The position numbers were made by a program, and so were the translations under genes. The notes under the pieces were generated by a model. That model had not been told where the DNA came from, did no database searches, and worked only from the letters and a program-made list of their open reading frames with translations. Below are positions 45,068 to 55,473 of a stretch of DNA of 64,000 bases, piece by piece. Source of the DNA: Mycoemilia scoparia. Its lineage: Eukaryota > Kickxellomycota > Kickxellomycetes > Kickxellales > Kickxellaceae. Numbering within the stretch: position 1 is the first letter of the stretch; every line of letters begins with the position of its first letter. The stretch is taken from the NCBI GenBank assembly GCA_027575805.1, contig JANBPU010000065.1:1-64000 (forward strand). Direction: 5' to 3'.

Positions 45068-45544
45068 AGAACAGCGTATGTGACTTATGTTTGTTTATTC
45101 ACAGCATCATTAGCAGTTCAACGTTTCACATCTATCTACTAGCATATTTTTATAATTTGTAGTTTCATTTAGGATAGGCTTAGTTTACTTTTATGAGGTG
45201 GCACATACATTTTTAGCATGAAGGAGAGAATTGATTACCCTTTCATAATAATTATTACAATAATAAATAGCCTTAAATGTGCATTTTCTAGTACAATAAT
45301 CATCATTTCAATCTATATCACCATCACCATTTTAGATAAAAAACAAATGACTGTTATTTCCTCACGCAGCAAATAGCCTACTAAACGCATCTTATTAATG
45401 GATATTTGCGAGACAGCAACATTATAACACATCCAAGTTTAGGCAATGAATGGCTCGACATACACTCACACAAAATAGTGTTGTTTATTGAGAAAGATTG
45501 AACAGGTAAATTTGTATGGCAGTAGTAGGAGTAAATAAGGAAAT
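45068..45544. other. Convergent 3' region
   Basis: Shared 3' flank of the coiled-coil gene (plus) and RPS8 (minus). AATAA-type signals, no gene. Confidence 0.5.
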
Positions 45545-46680
45545 TTACTTCTTCTTTTGGAGGTGACTGAGGTAGAAGTCAAGTTCCTTGCCTTCCAAGA
45601 TGTAACCATCAGCACGACCAGACTGACCGGGACGAGAAGTGATGATAGCGTAGATACGACCAGCAACAAACTGATCATCAAGGTTCTGAGCAACCTTGGC
45701 ATCACCCTGGCGAGCAGCAATCTTGCGCTGAACGTGGTTGGAGCGCTGGGTCTCAGCAATAGCGGTCTCTCTCTCGGCGTTCTTTCCCTTCTTGCCAAGA
45801 ACCTGGGCGTAGTGACCCTCATACCACTGACGGAATGGAGTAGCATCGATCTGAACAACGGCACCCTTGACAAGAGTGTTGGTACGGACCAACTCGTTGT
45901 TGGAGGCATTGTATACTACGTTGGAGATACGAGCCTTGCGGGTAACAGACTCGGAAGCCCAAGAGAAGTTACCAGTGTCAAGACGCATGGCACGGAACTT
46001 GATGTTTCCACCACGAGTGCGGACAGTGTGGATGCGCTTAGCTCCCAACTTGGTGTTGGCGGCCTGACGACCCAACTCGAACTTTCTCTTCTTGCGGAAT
46101 TGGGCGCGCTTGGCACCGGTGTGTGAACGCTTGTGACGCGAGTCGCGGGAGATACCTAATTGTTTGTTATAAAGCAATTGCCGTTGTAATGTGGGTTAGT
46201 GTCTGGTTATAGGGAAATATTTATAATTAGGTTTAGTTGCGAGAATCGTTAGATCAGCTATATAGTCCGTCATTCCAGAAAAAGCAGCATGGAATTATAA
46301 CAGCCATAATAATGCCTGAGGATTTGAGGGCAAGAAATCTCTTGAACCGACATAGCATTATTAATATTGTCAAGGTACAAAATACAGGTGTGCATTGGTT
46401 ACCATGTTGGAATTCCATAGACAAAGACAGCGAGTGCGTGTAGACATAGTACCAGACCATTTCCAGAATCCAGTAACCTTTAAATTCGACACTGCCAAAT
46501 GGCAATAGTAGGCCCTTTGCAAATTCACTACATTCCTCCCATGGCCTAATTCTATGCTTCACATCAGGTCTTCTTTCGGGGAAATGGATGCGCTGTTGTC
46601 TTTGTCCAGACAGATAATAGCTTGATGGATGGATTCTTCTACAATAGGATTCATAATACTGGTGGATGCTACATACCCAT
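45545..46680 (-). CDS. RPS8: 40S ribosomal protein S8 (eS8), 2 exons
   Basis: Small-subunit ribosomal protein. The main exon (46155-45545) reads from [19 protein letters not shown] to the C-terminus [20 protein letters not shown] and matches eS8 throughout ([44 protein letters not shown]). Eukaryotic S8 begins MGISRDSRH, so the reading frame's own upstream ATG is wrong. The missing ATGG lies at 46680-46677 in a CACCATGG context, followed by a perfect GTATGT donor. The intron runs 46676-46156 (521 nt) and ends TTAG. The spliced product is 204 aa. An intron right after the start codon is typical of ribosomal protein genes, and this one is far longer than other introns here. I saw no C/D-box snoRNA in it. 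Confidence 0.95.
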
Positions 46681-47481
46681 GGTGAATTATAACAAGGTAA
46701 GAATATTACGACCGTCCTTGATGCGAAAGAGAAGGATTCAACATTGGACACCAGCATACAACTTTACTATGCACCTCTCTCTTTCGTTCTTGCTCTACCC
46801 CCACCATACCTCACTGAATGGTTGGTCGTACTATGCCCCTGGTTTCTCACAAAGCCCTCTCAGCACAATAACCACTCTAATCAGCCTTGGACCATTATTT
46901 TCTGATCTAATCAATTGGCTTGGATCAAGATCTTTTTTGTTTTTCAATAAGTTCCAAAAATTTTTGGAACTCTCGCCCACTCATTCACTATAAACATAGG
47001 CACAGATAGTGGAATCGTGCTAGTCGTTCGCCACCACAGTTGACTATTGCCTCTTTTTTAAATAGAAGGCTAATAGAAATAGATCATTGATTGATCAAGA
47101 ATTCAAAAGTTTTAATTGCAAAAAAAGCAAACGAACGAACAGGAAACTAAAACTGTTTGAACATAAGCGCTTTATAGCTAATACACTTTTTACCCTTTAA
47201 TATTTCTTGCTGTGTGTGTACATGTGCGTCTGCGGCTGTCTTTGATAGAAGCTGGTCCCCTTTTTACCCTTTTATACATACATTTCAACGTTATTCAATT
47301 GGGTTTCAATTTAATTCCCTTTATACGGCTCCAATTATAACCAAACCAAAAGACATCAATAGCCCTCTTGGATATCAAGCTCCATCACATATCGTTGTCT
47401 TCAAAAAGGATTAGAACAATATAGAGACAGAATCCAAGCCTTACAATACAATACACGCATAATCGCACTACTAACACAAAA
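46681..47481. promoter_or_regulatory. Divergent RPS8/RPA43 promoter region
   Basis: 801 bp between the two start codons, read outward by RPS8 (minus) and RPA43 (plus). It contains a 22-bp perfect palindrome at 46950-46971 centred on AAAAATTTTT. Confidence 0.6.
46950..46971. promoter_or_regulatory. Perfect 22-bp palindrome (RRPE-like core)
   Basis: AGTTCC, five A, five T, GGAACT: a perfect dyad. The AAAAATTTTT core resembles the ribosomal RNA processing element of fungal ribosome-biogenesis promoters. The TTCC/GGAA arms also resemble widely spaced heat-shock half sites. Function is inferred. Confidence 0.4.
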
Positions 47482-48600
47482 ATGGGAACCAAGCGCAAGT
47501 TATCATCATCACAAACTCCCACATCACCAACAGCTATAGATACACCAAAGCGGATCAAACATGCCGCTAGTAAAGCCGATTCTGGCTCTTCAACGCCTAT
47601 AAAGAAATCGAAAAAGAAAGAACAAGAAAAGAAACAGAATTACAAATCCAGTGAATTCATTGATAGTGACGATGACAAGGATATTGTCGAAACCACCACC
47701 ACCACCGCCACCAGAAATATAGACAAGGCCGCAACTGAAGAGAAAAGAGCCAAAAAGGAAAAGAAATCCAAGGACAAGAAAAAATCCAAAGGCAACGTAA
47801 TAGATGTCCCAGGAACACCAGGCGATTCGAGTAAATCGTCTAAAAAAGACAAAAAGGACAAAAAAGAAAAGAAAAAGAAGTCTCAAAGCTCAAGCAAAGG
47901 CTTGGAGAATGGTATCCAGGCTCTCGTTTCCAGTGCTAGCAAGCATACAGGCTCGGGATTTGTAGAAACAACTAGCCAAGTTCTTATAACATTGTCACCC
48001 GCCCATGCAAATGACCCATGGGCCGGGATTCACGACACACTGAATTCCATGATTTTGTGTTATGTGGCCCAACTCGAGGGCGTAGTACTGTGTTATAACG
48101 AAGTCACCATGTCCAACGACCTCGGCCTGATGCTATTTGATTCCCCATACAGCCAATTCAAGGTCCAGGCTAAGTTCTTGCTGTGGAAACCTCAAGTCGG
48201 CATGAAGATGAAGGGCCAAATCACCATTCAGTCGCCTGATCACATTGGTTTGCTGTTATTCAATACCTTTAATGCAAGTATCCCATCTTCCTTGATTCAG
48301 AAATCGGCATATGAGTGGAAGAAGGCAGCGGATGATGAAGATCAGGATAAGGTACCTAAAGTGCCGGATGCTGAAGATGTTGACCAAGACGAGGAGGAGA
48401 AGGATGGAATGGATGTTGAAGAAGACGTACTATCTGCTGACAAGGAATCTAAGCCAACAGCTACTGGTGGATCGCTGGGTGAATGGGTTAAAAAGAACGA
48501 TGGCTCTCCTATTGATAACGAAAATGGATGGTTGGAATTCAGCGTTGTTGAGGTTTTGCGTGCTAATGAAGTTCTGAGTATTACTGGATGCTTGGCTTAA
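47482..48600 (+). CDS. RPA43: RNA polymerase I subunit RPA43
   Basis: Pol I subunit that with RPA14 forms the stalk and contacts Rrn3. 372 aa, single exon. Residues 1-150 are a Lys/Ser-rich disordered tail with several KKxKKDKKEKK blocks (nucleolar-type signal). Residues 157-205 match the N-terminal SHS2-like domain (FVETTSQVLITLSP, DTLNSMILCYVAQLEGVVL). An OB/S1-like domain follows (FKVQAKFLLWKPQVGMKMKG, QSPDHIGLLLFNTFNASIP), then an acidic insertion (about 285-325), and the domain closes with WLEFSVVEVLRANEVLSITG. The order and the 'HIGLLLFNTFNASI' block are diagnostic. It shares a divergent promoter with RPS8. Confidence 0.92.
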   Translation: MGTKRKLSSSQTPTSPTAIDTPKRIKHAASKADSGSSTPIKKSKKKEQEKKQNYKSSEFIDSDDDKDIVETTTTTATRNIDKAATEEKRAKKEKKSKDKKKSKGNVIDVPGTPGDSSKSSKKDKKDKKEKKKKSQSSSKGLENGIQALVSSASKHTGSGFVETTSQVLITLSPAHANDPWAGIHDTLNSMILCYVAQLEGVVLCYNEVTMSNDLGLMLFDSPYSQFKVQAKFLLWKPQVGMKMKGQITIQSPDHIGLLLFNTFNASIPSSLIQKSAYEWKKAADDEDQDKVPKVPDAEDVDQDEEEKDGMDVEEDVLSADKESKPTATGGSLGEWVKKNDGSPIDNENGWLEFSVVEVLRANEVLSITGCLA

Positions 48601-48690
48601 GTTGTTATATCACATTTGTTTATGAGAGAGAGATATATATATATACATATGTGTGTGTGTGTTGTTATATGACACTTGCCAAAAGATCAT

Positions 48691-48798
48691 ATTTCGCAAG
48701 ATCATGGAAAGAAATTGGTCCTCAGAAGTGGCATACAAATCAGCCCGAAATCTGAGGTCCCAAATATGATTCACCATACATTTAGTCAATAGCGAAAT
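48691..48798. repeat. Family B-related inverted repeat
   Basis: Begins ATTTCGCAAGATCATGG and ends CCATACATTTAGTCAATAGCGAAAT, with TTGGTCCTCAG and CTGAGGTCCCAA facing each other inside. It resembles a family B element made of two left halves. Confidence 0.55.
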
Positions 48799-48908
48799 TT
48801 GGCCAAATACAGTTCTTTCTTTTTACTACTACTACTACCATTATTATTATTATTATGGTTTTTTTCGATTTAAATAATTAAAAAATCAAAAAACAACAAC
48901 TGACTCCT

Positions 48909-49117
48909 ATATCAATTACGAATTTTGAAGGGTATCTTTTGGTGGCTAACAATTATATGGGTAATAATTTATGAAGGGTGAATTTTGGCTGTGATTGCCC
49001 CTATAATTAGTGGTCACCAAAATTCACCCTTCAAAAATTATTACCCATATATTTTCATTGACCAATGCATTATTATGCACTATCTACATTTAACCTTTCA
49101 AAAATAATTACCCATAT
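48909..49117. repeat. Family A repeat, copy 13, interrupted by another copy
   Basis: Outer left end ATATCAATTACGAATTTTGA and outer right end CCTTTCAAAAATAATTACCC flank a complete inner copy. The outer interior carries TGACCAATGCAT as in the copy at 6851-7001. Confidence 0.7.
48955..49050. repeat. Family A repeat, copy 14, nested
   Basis: Complete 96-bp copy with ends ATATGGGTAATAATTTATGA and TCAAAAATTATTACCCATAT, lying within copy 13. Confidence 0.8.
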
Positions 49118-49167
49118 AATGTAATTTACTATAGACGCTATTGTTTTAGTTTAGTTTGGAATGTGTA

Positions 49168-49300
49168 TTTGGTCAGAGTTCACGAGGCCCTAGGCAAAAT
49201 GGGTCCTCAGGAGTTGTTTACGAATTGACTGGTGATTGGGCCAGAATATGAGGACCCGCCTCTGCCTATTTTACACTTGATCGGTAGTGAAATCTTGCCA
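49168..49300 (-). repeat. Family B repeat, copy 7
   Basis: Minus-oriented: TTTGGTCAGAGTTCACGAGG, CAAAATGGGTCCTCAGGAG, GACTGGTGATTGGGCCAG, CCTCTGCCTATTTTACAC, GGTAGTGAAATCTTGCCA. Confidence 0.8.
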
Positions 49301-49582
49301 TTTAAAATATCACTTTTCCGACCTTTTTATGCTTTGATTGTTGCCGGCTGACCGACTGGCATTTACATTGGCTTTAAAGCTGTATTCGTTAAATTTATCA
49401 AAGTCTTTTATGTTTGCCATGAAGGTATATATATACACGCACACGAATTCAAGCCTAACCGCTTTGCTAATCAGCTCTTCTCTTTCTCAATTAAAAACGT
49501 TTGTCACTACTCTCATATCCGTTATTTCTTACCCATTTATCAGTAGCCATCGCCATCAAAAGCAAACAAAGTAATAACCCTG

Positions 49583-52102
49583 ATGAAAGTACCAAAGAAA
49601 TCAATAGCCATTGAACTATCATCCTCAGGAGAATCGACACCAAATGAAGATTCAAGAACAGTGGAGAGGTCGAGTAAGAGGTAGGCTTGAAAATAAATAC
49701 CAGACGAGGAGAGTGATGCAGATTAGGAATTGACAATAGAAGTGCAATATAATATTTTATGTATAGTCCTTCCGTGGCTACCGTGGAACCATCTTGTTTT
49801 TTAAGTTTTCAGAAATGCTGGATATGCAACACCAATTTCAACAAAAAGGTGGTTGAGGAATGCAAAGATTGCAATATCAGGCAAGTTATTTTACATATAT
49901 AGCTAAAGTTCATAACGCTTTAGGCAAAAATGGGTTCCCAGGAGTTGCATGTGGATTGGCTCATGATTGGGCCAATTTCTGCCTACAATATACCTGATCA
50001 CAAATGAAATCTCGCCATATACACATAAATTTATAAATGCTTCTGTTGCCAATATAAATAGGTTTCATCAGAGTTGCAGATATAAGCACCGGCATATATT
50101 AAACGACGATGTCTTGAAAAATGTAAAGTAAACGACCCACATCGCGCCCCGCTCTATATTTTCACAGTAACGCTGACTTAATATTATATATGTATAGAGA
50201 CAAAAGTGGGCAGAGTATTTCGAACATGAAATCACAGAAAATGCAAAAAAGCTCAACCTGACTCAACCAAAAGATCGATCCAAACAAGCCAAAAACATAG
50301 CCCAAGAACTAGAAAAGTCATTGTTTCATAAAGTCGCACTAAAATATGACAAATCGAAATATCTTATTACGCCCAAGAGCTCCGAGTACAAAGAATACCG
50401 ACACAGCTGTCAGATTTTTTCGAAATACATAAAAAATCCAAACTACCAGCAAAAGTTCCTAAAAGCGTTGTTTAATGGTAAAGTCTCAATAAAAGAGTTG
50501 GTCGCTTTCTCTGAATCACAGTTTTTGGATGATAAAACTGTGTATGAAAACCAAGAAAGATACAATAAAGCAATGAAACAGAAAATTATAACAAGTACGA
50601 GTATATATCCAAACCATCATTTATATCATTCTGGGTTATCGAGAAAAACAATGATGATTAATGGGGATTTGGTCGAAATTGACAATACACAAAATTTTAG
50701 TAAACGGCATTATGGTCAGCTTTATAATGATGACGATGACGACGACGACGATGACAGTAGCCTGTATTGTTATAATGACAACAATAGTACCTATAAACGC
50801 CAAAAATGTGAATCTTCAAATTCATTGCTAAGAGAAATATACCTTAGAAAACTTCTTAATAGTGATCCCAAAGATGACAAGGAGCTAATCAAAGTAAAAG
50901 AAGAGAAGGATATAAAAGATGATACTATGGATGTTCTTGAACCAGAGTTTATTTCGTGTACTGATCCTATGAATATTTCCGATGCTGATAAGGATGATGA
51001 AAATACCGATGAATTGGAAAATTTAGGTTCGCTTAAATACCATGACATTAAGCAAAAGACACCAAAAAATTTACAATCTACTCAGCATAAAACAATTTAT
51101 GCTCCAGAACCACCATATCCAACGTCCACATCTGACAATGCTGTTGATACTAAAACTACTACTAAAAATACAACATACTTTAGTACATTCGACGAGAATA
51201 TTATCCAGCCTACCAAATTCATATGGAACGGCTGTATAAATGATCATCTAGTAACCAACCTAGAACTATCAGCAATTCGACTAAAAGAGGCCCCAAGCCC
51301 ACAGTCAGACTTTGAAGTTCCCGAAATCTTTCTCCAAGAGCTCGATAATCTTGGTATAAAATCCAACCTAACAGCCACATACACACCAATTCAAAATTTC
51401 AAAATACAGCATATACATAATTGCCAGCCCCAAATGCCTCAAAACTTTTCGGGATTTTCAACCAATTGTTTGATATTGAAACTTGGAATTAACCCAAATT
51501 TTATAAAGTCCACCAATAATAATGGTGATTACGACAAAATAAAGTCAATAATGGTCAATAAATATCATAAATTGATAAACTGTTTAGACCAAAATGATAT
51601 TGTGTTGGATATTATTGAATCTATTGAAGCAGCTGAGTGTTTTGATAATGGGTTCATTGTGTCATGGTCTAAAGATATTGCTGATTTGTTTTCTGACACA
51701 AACACAAAGCCGCTTCCAAGTGACTCCAATGATAATCAAGACCCAAGTGAAAAAGAAGAAGGGAAGCTGAGTAAAACTAAAATTTACAGCAACCACAACA
51801 ACAGCAAAGGTAATAATGACAAGAAGGATAGTGACGAAAGTTTTTGGGATTATGACCAAACTAAAATGCTTGTAATGATTTTATATCATTCCCAAATTAA
51901 TGATATCGATGATAGTGAATCTACTACTACTACTACTACTACCACCTGCTCTTCTACTACTTCTCCTTCCATTTCACCATCATTGATATCACCAGTAATA
52001 TCAACACCTTCAACTCCACGTTCACCAATAATTCCATTTATGTTACCATCGTTTTCATCATCGTCATCATCATCATCATCATCGCCATCATCAATTCTTT
52101 AG
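49583..52102 (+). CDS. Bye1-like transcription factor (TFIIS-M and SPOC), 3 exons
   Basis: Exons 49583-49680, 49767-49880 and 50200-52102 give 704 aa. The first intron is GT-AG (GTAGGC...TATAG). The second is best read as a GC-AG intron (AG|GCAAGT...TAGAG|A); a GT-AG alternative shifted by a few bases also keeps frame. Residues 50-68 form C-x2-C-x11-C-x2-C, a small zinc-binding unit. Residues about 71-185 match the TFIIS central domain (KWAEYFEHEI, IAQELEKSLF, and KNPNYQQKFLKALFNGKVSI). Residues about 200-370 are acidic and disordered. Residues about 410-635 fit a SPOC domain (FIWNGCINDHLV, then LILKLGINPN and MLVMILYHS). The tail is Ser/Thr/Pro-rich. Yeast Bye1 and animal PHF3/DIDO combine PHD, TFIIS-M and SPOC and bind RNA polymerase II. 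Here no PHD is seen. Confidence 0.75.
49901..50018 (-). repeat. Family B repeat, copy 8, inside an intron
   Basis: Lies wholly within intron 2 of the Bye1-like gene: AAAGTTCATAACGC, GCAAAAATGGGTTCCCAGGAG, CATGATTGGGCCAA, TTTCTGCCTACAATA and GAAATCTCGCCATAT. It accounts for about a third of the 319-nt intron. Confidence 0.75.
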
Positions 52103-54015
52103 CTCAACAAATCGGATATATTTTCGGACCACTTAGATATCACCTACCACATCGCTTATGAACATTGCACCCAACTAACTGCTTTACACAAAATATCTTT
52201 ATAAACACCATCAAAATTCGTATTGTATTATACTACCTTGCTTCCACCTCTTCTTTTTTGTTTATAGCACCTACCTTCTATATTTTATTATTATTATTAT
52301 TATTAAAACAAAGCATACATATTCATTTGGATCAAATTATTCAATCATAAATGGATTGAGTTAATTATTGGATTAAATCAGTTTTGTCAATAGGGATCAA
52401 TGTTTTATTATTATGATGTGCATAGGGAATAACTGTACATTTTAGTCTGTGAACGGAGCCGCAAAAACAAATAGAGAAAGGATACGAAAACGGAGCCGAA
52501 AAAAAATAAGCCCAGCCAAGACATTGTGTACTGGTGCTGTGGTCAAACACAGTGGGTATTGATCTCTCTCTCTCTCTCTGTGTATGTGTATGTGTGTGTG
52601 TGTGTGCTTCTAATATTATGATGTGGTTTGGTAGATCAATTTTGATGAGCTACTTAGCTTTGGGTCTCTGCGTTTAGGTGCGTATAATATATTTGCTTGA
52701 AGATCTCCATACACAGCACATTACAATAAGATACGATAAAGTATTTGCGTTGCTGTGTTTGGCTGGGCTGTAGTATTTGCCATCCACTAATAGCAACTAT
52801 CATTAGCTACCATACAATGGTGATTGTAATGGCTTTGCTAAAGAAAAAGAAGTACGATAATTGTTGACATTTAGCGAATTGATTGGTTGGGTGGGGAAAA
52901 AGAGGTGGTAAGGTAGGTGAATGTATTCCAAGTAGGGCTGAGCTTCTTTCGGATCCAATAGATGGATATTGAAAGAACATGAAGAAATAGAGAGCAGAGA
53001 AGGGGTGGTAACAATGTGTCAATAATAATGTGTTGGTAAAATGAGTAGCCTAAACTTCTATTGAGAACGGGGAGAGAGAAAGCCACAAAATTTTAAATTA
53101 CTAATTATAGTTGTAAAATTTGTTTTGATTTCTTTAGGCCACAGATTTCATGTATCATAGGAGTAGAACAACTACTATAAAGGGCACTATCACTACAACC
53201 ATTCATTTGTTTTTTCTCTCTCTGTGTGTGTACATGTACATGTATATTTATGAGCTAGCTAAAAGCAGTGCCCGCGATCTCATGATGAAGCAATGGCGAA
53301 CATCAGCATTGTAAATATCAAGCATGATTGTGTGGTTGTCTTGCACTGACCCAAAGCCCTCATCTGCTAAAAAGAAATTACGAGAGATGGGCAGTAATAA
53401 AACGCAGTCTGCGGTGTGGTAGAAAAGGGGACATTCACAGCTATGGTGCATTGAAATAAGTGGCGGGTATTAGTAAGACGCATAATCAAGACGCACACAC
53501 GCTCGTTAAAAGGAAAGCCAATCGTCGTTACTGAACAACAAAACAAACCCAGAGAGATGTACACACGATGCCAGGCTTTTTATTCGGAACACACATCCGC
53601 TGTGGGCCAAGAGTCTCCCTTAAAATGCCACACACAGAGAAACAACAGTCCGCCATAGTGTGCTTATGTGAAACAGGAATAGAAGATGGTTATGAAGATT
53701 TTTGGAAACCCCACAACACAGACTCACACAAACCCAAAGCAACAACTCACAAGCTTTTGAAAAGTGAACTATTACTTCCTTTCAGATGGACTGATTGTTG
53801 TGCTGTACTGTGTGTCCCCACCATCGCACATACCATTATTTTTATATTAACCAACCCCTTCTCCTTGAAGCATCCGTATTCATTCTGCGTTCTCTTTCCT
53901 TCGCTTTTTTCTCTCCTATCCCTTTCAACTTTTGTAAGCTTTTGCTGTAGTTATTTGATAAAGATCATCCGACAAACCAGATTTCGGGTAATCTGAGCAG
54001 CCAGAGATTAAGAAC
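52103..54015. other. Intergenic upstream of ERG4
   Basis: CT/GT repeats near 52562-52607 and 53215-53232. A 142-codon open frame (53568-53996) runs up to ERG4 but has no recognisable domain and no codon bias. I take it as non-coding or leader. Confidence 0.5.
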
Positions 54016-55473
54016 ATGTCAACCACTGCTGCTGATAATAGCGTTAGTATAACTCCTCCCCCTTCATATGGGGCGGTTCAAGGCGAGCAAGACCATGCCA
54101 ACATTGTCTCTAGTGATGGGCCTCGTCAGGATGCTCCAAAAGACGACGTAACCGATAACCATGTGTTTAACGAGTTCGGTGGGCCCGTCGGATGCTTGGC
54201 TATTCTTATCGGAATCCCACTACTGATGTGCTACAGCTGGGTTTGCCTGGTAACTAATCAGGGCCATTTCCTTATTCCTGGCAGTTTCTCTGGCCTGGGT
54301 GCCTGGTTTGTCGAACGTCTCTGGGAACCCTTCTGGGCCACCGCTTCACCAAACTGGATGGCCGTGAAGATTTATCTCGGATTTACCCTATTCATGACTG
54401 CTCTTGGATTTATCATGCCTGGTCCCCAGATGTATGGCTACCCCGTCCCAATGTACGGTGGTGAGCGCCTCAAGTACAATTGCAATGCCCTGTGGTCCTG
54501 GTGGGCTGCCCAGATCGTTGCTGCCGCCATTTACTTGCTCGGATGGTTCGATCTCGCCCAGATTTATATCAACCTTGGACCCATCATGACCGTTTCTCTT
54601 ATCTGGAGCTTCTTTGTCACTTTCTTGTGCTACTTTGTTACCGTTGCTATGGGTAAGCAGCACAGAATGTCCGGTAACTTCATCTATGACTTGTTTATGG
54701 GTGCCTGCTTGTATCCTCGCCTTGGATCAATCGATGTCAAGCTGTTTGTCGAGCTCCGTCTCCCATGGCCCATGTTGTTCTTTGTTTCTGTTGGATGCGC
54801 AGCCCAGCAATACAATACTCTAGGCTATGTCACTCCCGAATCCGCATTCATGGTTCTTGCCCACTGGCTATACTCCAATGCCTGCAATAAGGGTGAAGAG
54901 TGCGTCATTACCTCCTGGGATATGTTCTATGAGAAATTCGGTGGTCTTTTGGCCATCTGGAACTTGGCCGTTGTCCCATTCATGTACTGCTACTCTTCTA
55001 TCTACTTGGTTGTCAGAGGTCCCATGAACTTTTCGATCTTCTGGGTCGCCTTCTGTTACGCCCTGCTCCTTGTTGGCTACTTCTTCTGGGACACTGGCAA
55101 CTCTCAGCGTAACCGCTTCCGCATGTACCACAGTGGCACTTTGATCAACCGCAACGCCTTCCCCAAATTGCCCTGCAGCTTCCGCCCAGACTACAAGTAC
55201 ATCCAGACCGAGCATGGTAACAAGCTCTTGGTTGATGGCTGGTTCGCTTATGCCCGCAAGCCCCACTACACTGCTGATCTCCTTATGGCTCTTTCATGGG
55301 GTCTTATCTGTGGCTTTGAGTCCTTCTTCCCATACTATTACCTTGTATTCTTCCTCATTGCACTTGTCCATCGTGTCACTCGTGATGATGAGCGCTGCGC
55401 AGTCAAATATGGTGATGACTGGAAGAAGTACCATAGCATGGTTCCCTACAAGTTCTTCCCTGGCATCTACTAA
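54016..55473 (+). CDS. ERG4: Sterol C-24(28) reductase (ERG4)
   Basis: Last enzyme of the ergosterol pathway: reduces the C24(28) double bond of ergosta-5,7,22,24(28)-tetraenol using NADPH in the ER membrane. 485 aa (yeast 473), single exon. Residues 1-55 are a cytosolic tail, followed by several membrane helices. Signatures of the ERG4/ERG24 family: MYGGERLKYNCNALWSW, HRMSGNFIYDLFMGACLYPR, YNTLGYVTPESAF, NACNKGEECVITSWDMFYEK, WDTGNSQRNRFRM, and the C-terminal GWFAYARKPHYTAD and VKYGDDWKKY. The NACxKGEECIxTxWDMFYEK block separates ERG4 from the C-14 reductase ERG24. Codons are strongly C-ending, suggesting high expression. Confidence 0.95.
   Translation: MSTTAADNSVSITPPPSYGAVQGEQDHANIVSSDGPRQDAPKDDVTDNHVFNEFGGPVGCLAILIGIPLLMCYSWVCLVTNQGHFLIPGSFSGLGAWFVERLWEPFWATASPNWMAVKIYLGFTLFMTALGFIMPGPQMYGYPVPMYGGERLKYNCNALWSWWAAQIVAAAIYLLGWFDLAQIYINLGPIMTVSLIWSFFVTFLCYFVTVAMGKQHRMSGNFIYDLFMGACLYPRLGSIDVKLFVELRLPWPMLFFVSVGCAAQQYNTLGYVTPESAFMVLAHWLYSNACNKGEECVITSWDMFYEKFGGLLAIWNLAVVPFMYCYSSIYLVVRGPMNFSIFWVAFCYALLLVGYFFWDTGNSQRNRFRMYHSGTLINRNAFPKLPCSFRPDYKYIQTEHGNKLLVDGWFAYARKPHYTADLLMALSWGLICGFESFFPYYYLVFFLIALVHRVTRDDERCAVKYGDDWKKYHSMVPYKFFPGIY

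Larger units (their letters stand above)
48601..49582. other. Repeat-rich interval between RPA43 and BYE1-like gene
   Basis: Composed largely of repeats: AT/GT run (48633-48662), a family B-related inverted repeat (48691), nested family A copies (48909-49117), and a family B copy (49168-49300). The BYE1-like promoter follows. Confidence 0.6.

Noticed and set aside
45557..46126. 189-codon plus-strand ORF antisense to RPS8
   Set aside because: Exact shadow of the highly conserved RPS8 reading frame; its translation has no independent support.
46155..46177. ATG at 46177 as RPS8 start (MLYNKQL...)
   Set aside because: Eukaryotic S8 starts MGISRDSRH; the preceding codons are intron, and a proper ATGG|GTATGT exon exists at 46680.
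47590..47886. 98-codon minus-strand ORF rich in Phe/Leu
   Set aside because: Antisense of the Lys-rich RPA43 N-terminus (AAA/AAG codons read as TTT/CTT).
53568..53996. 142-codon ORF upstream of ERG4
   Set aside because: No domain, no codon bias, ends just before the ERG4 leader; could be leader sequence but not a supportable gene.
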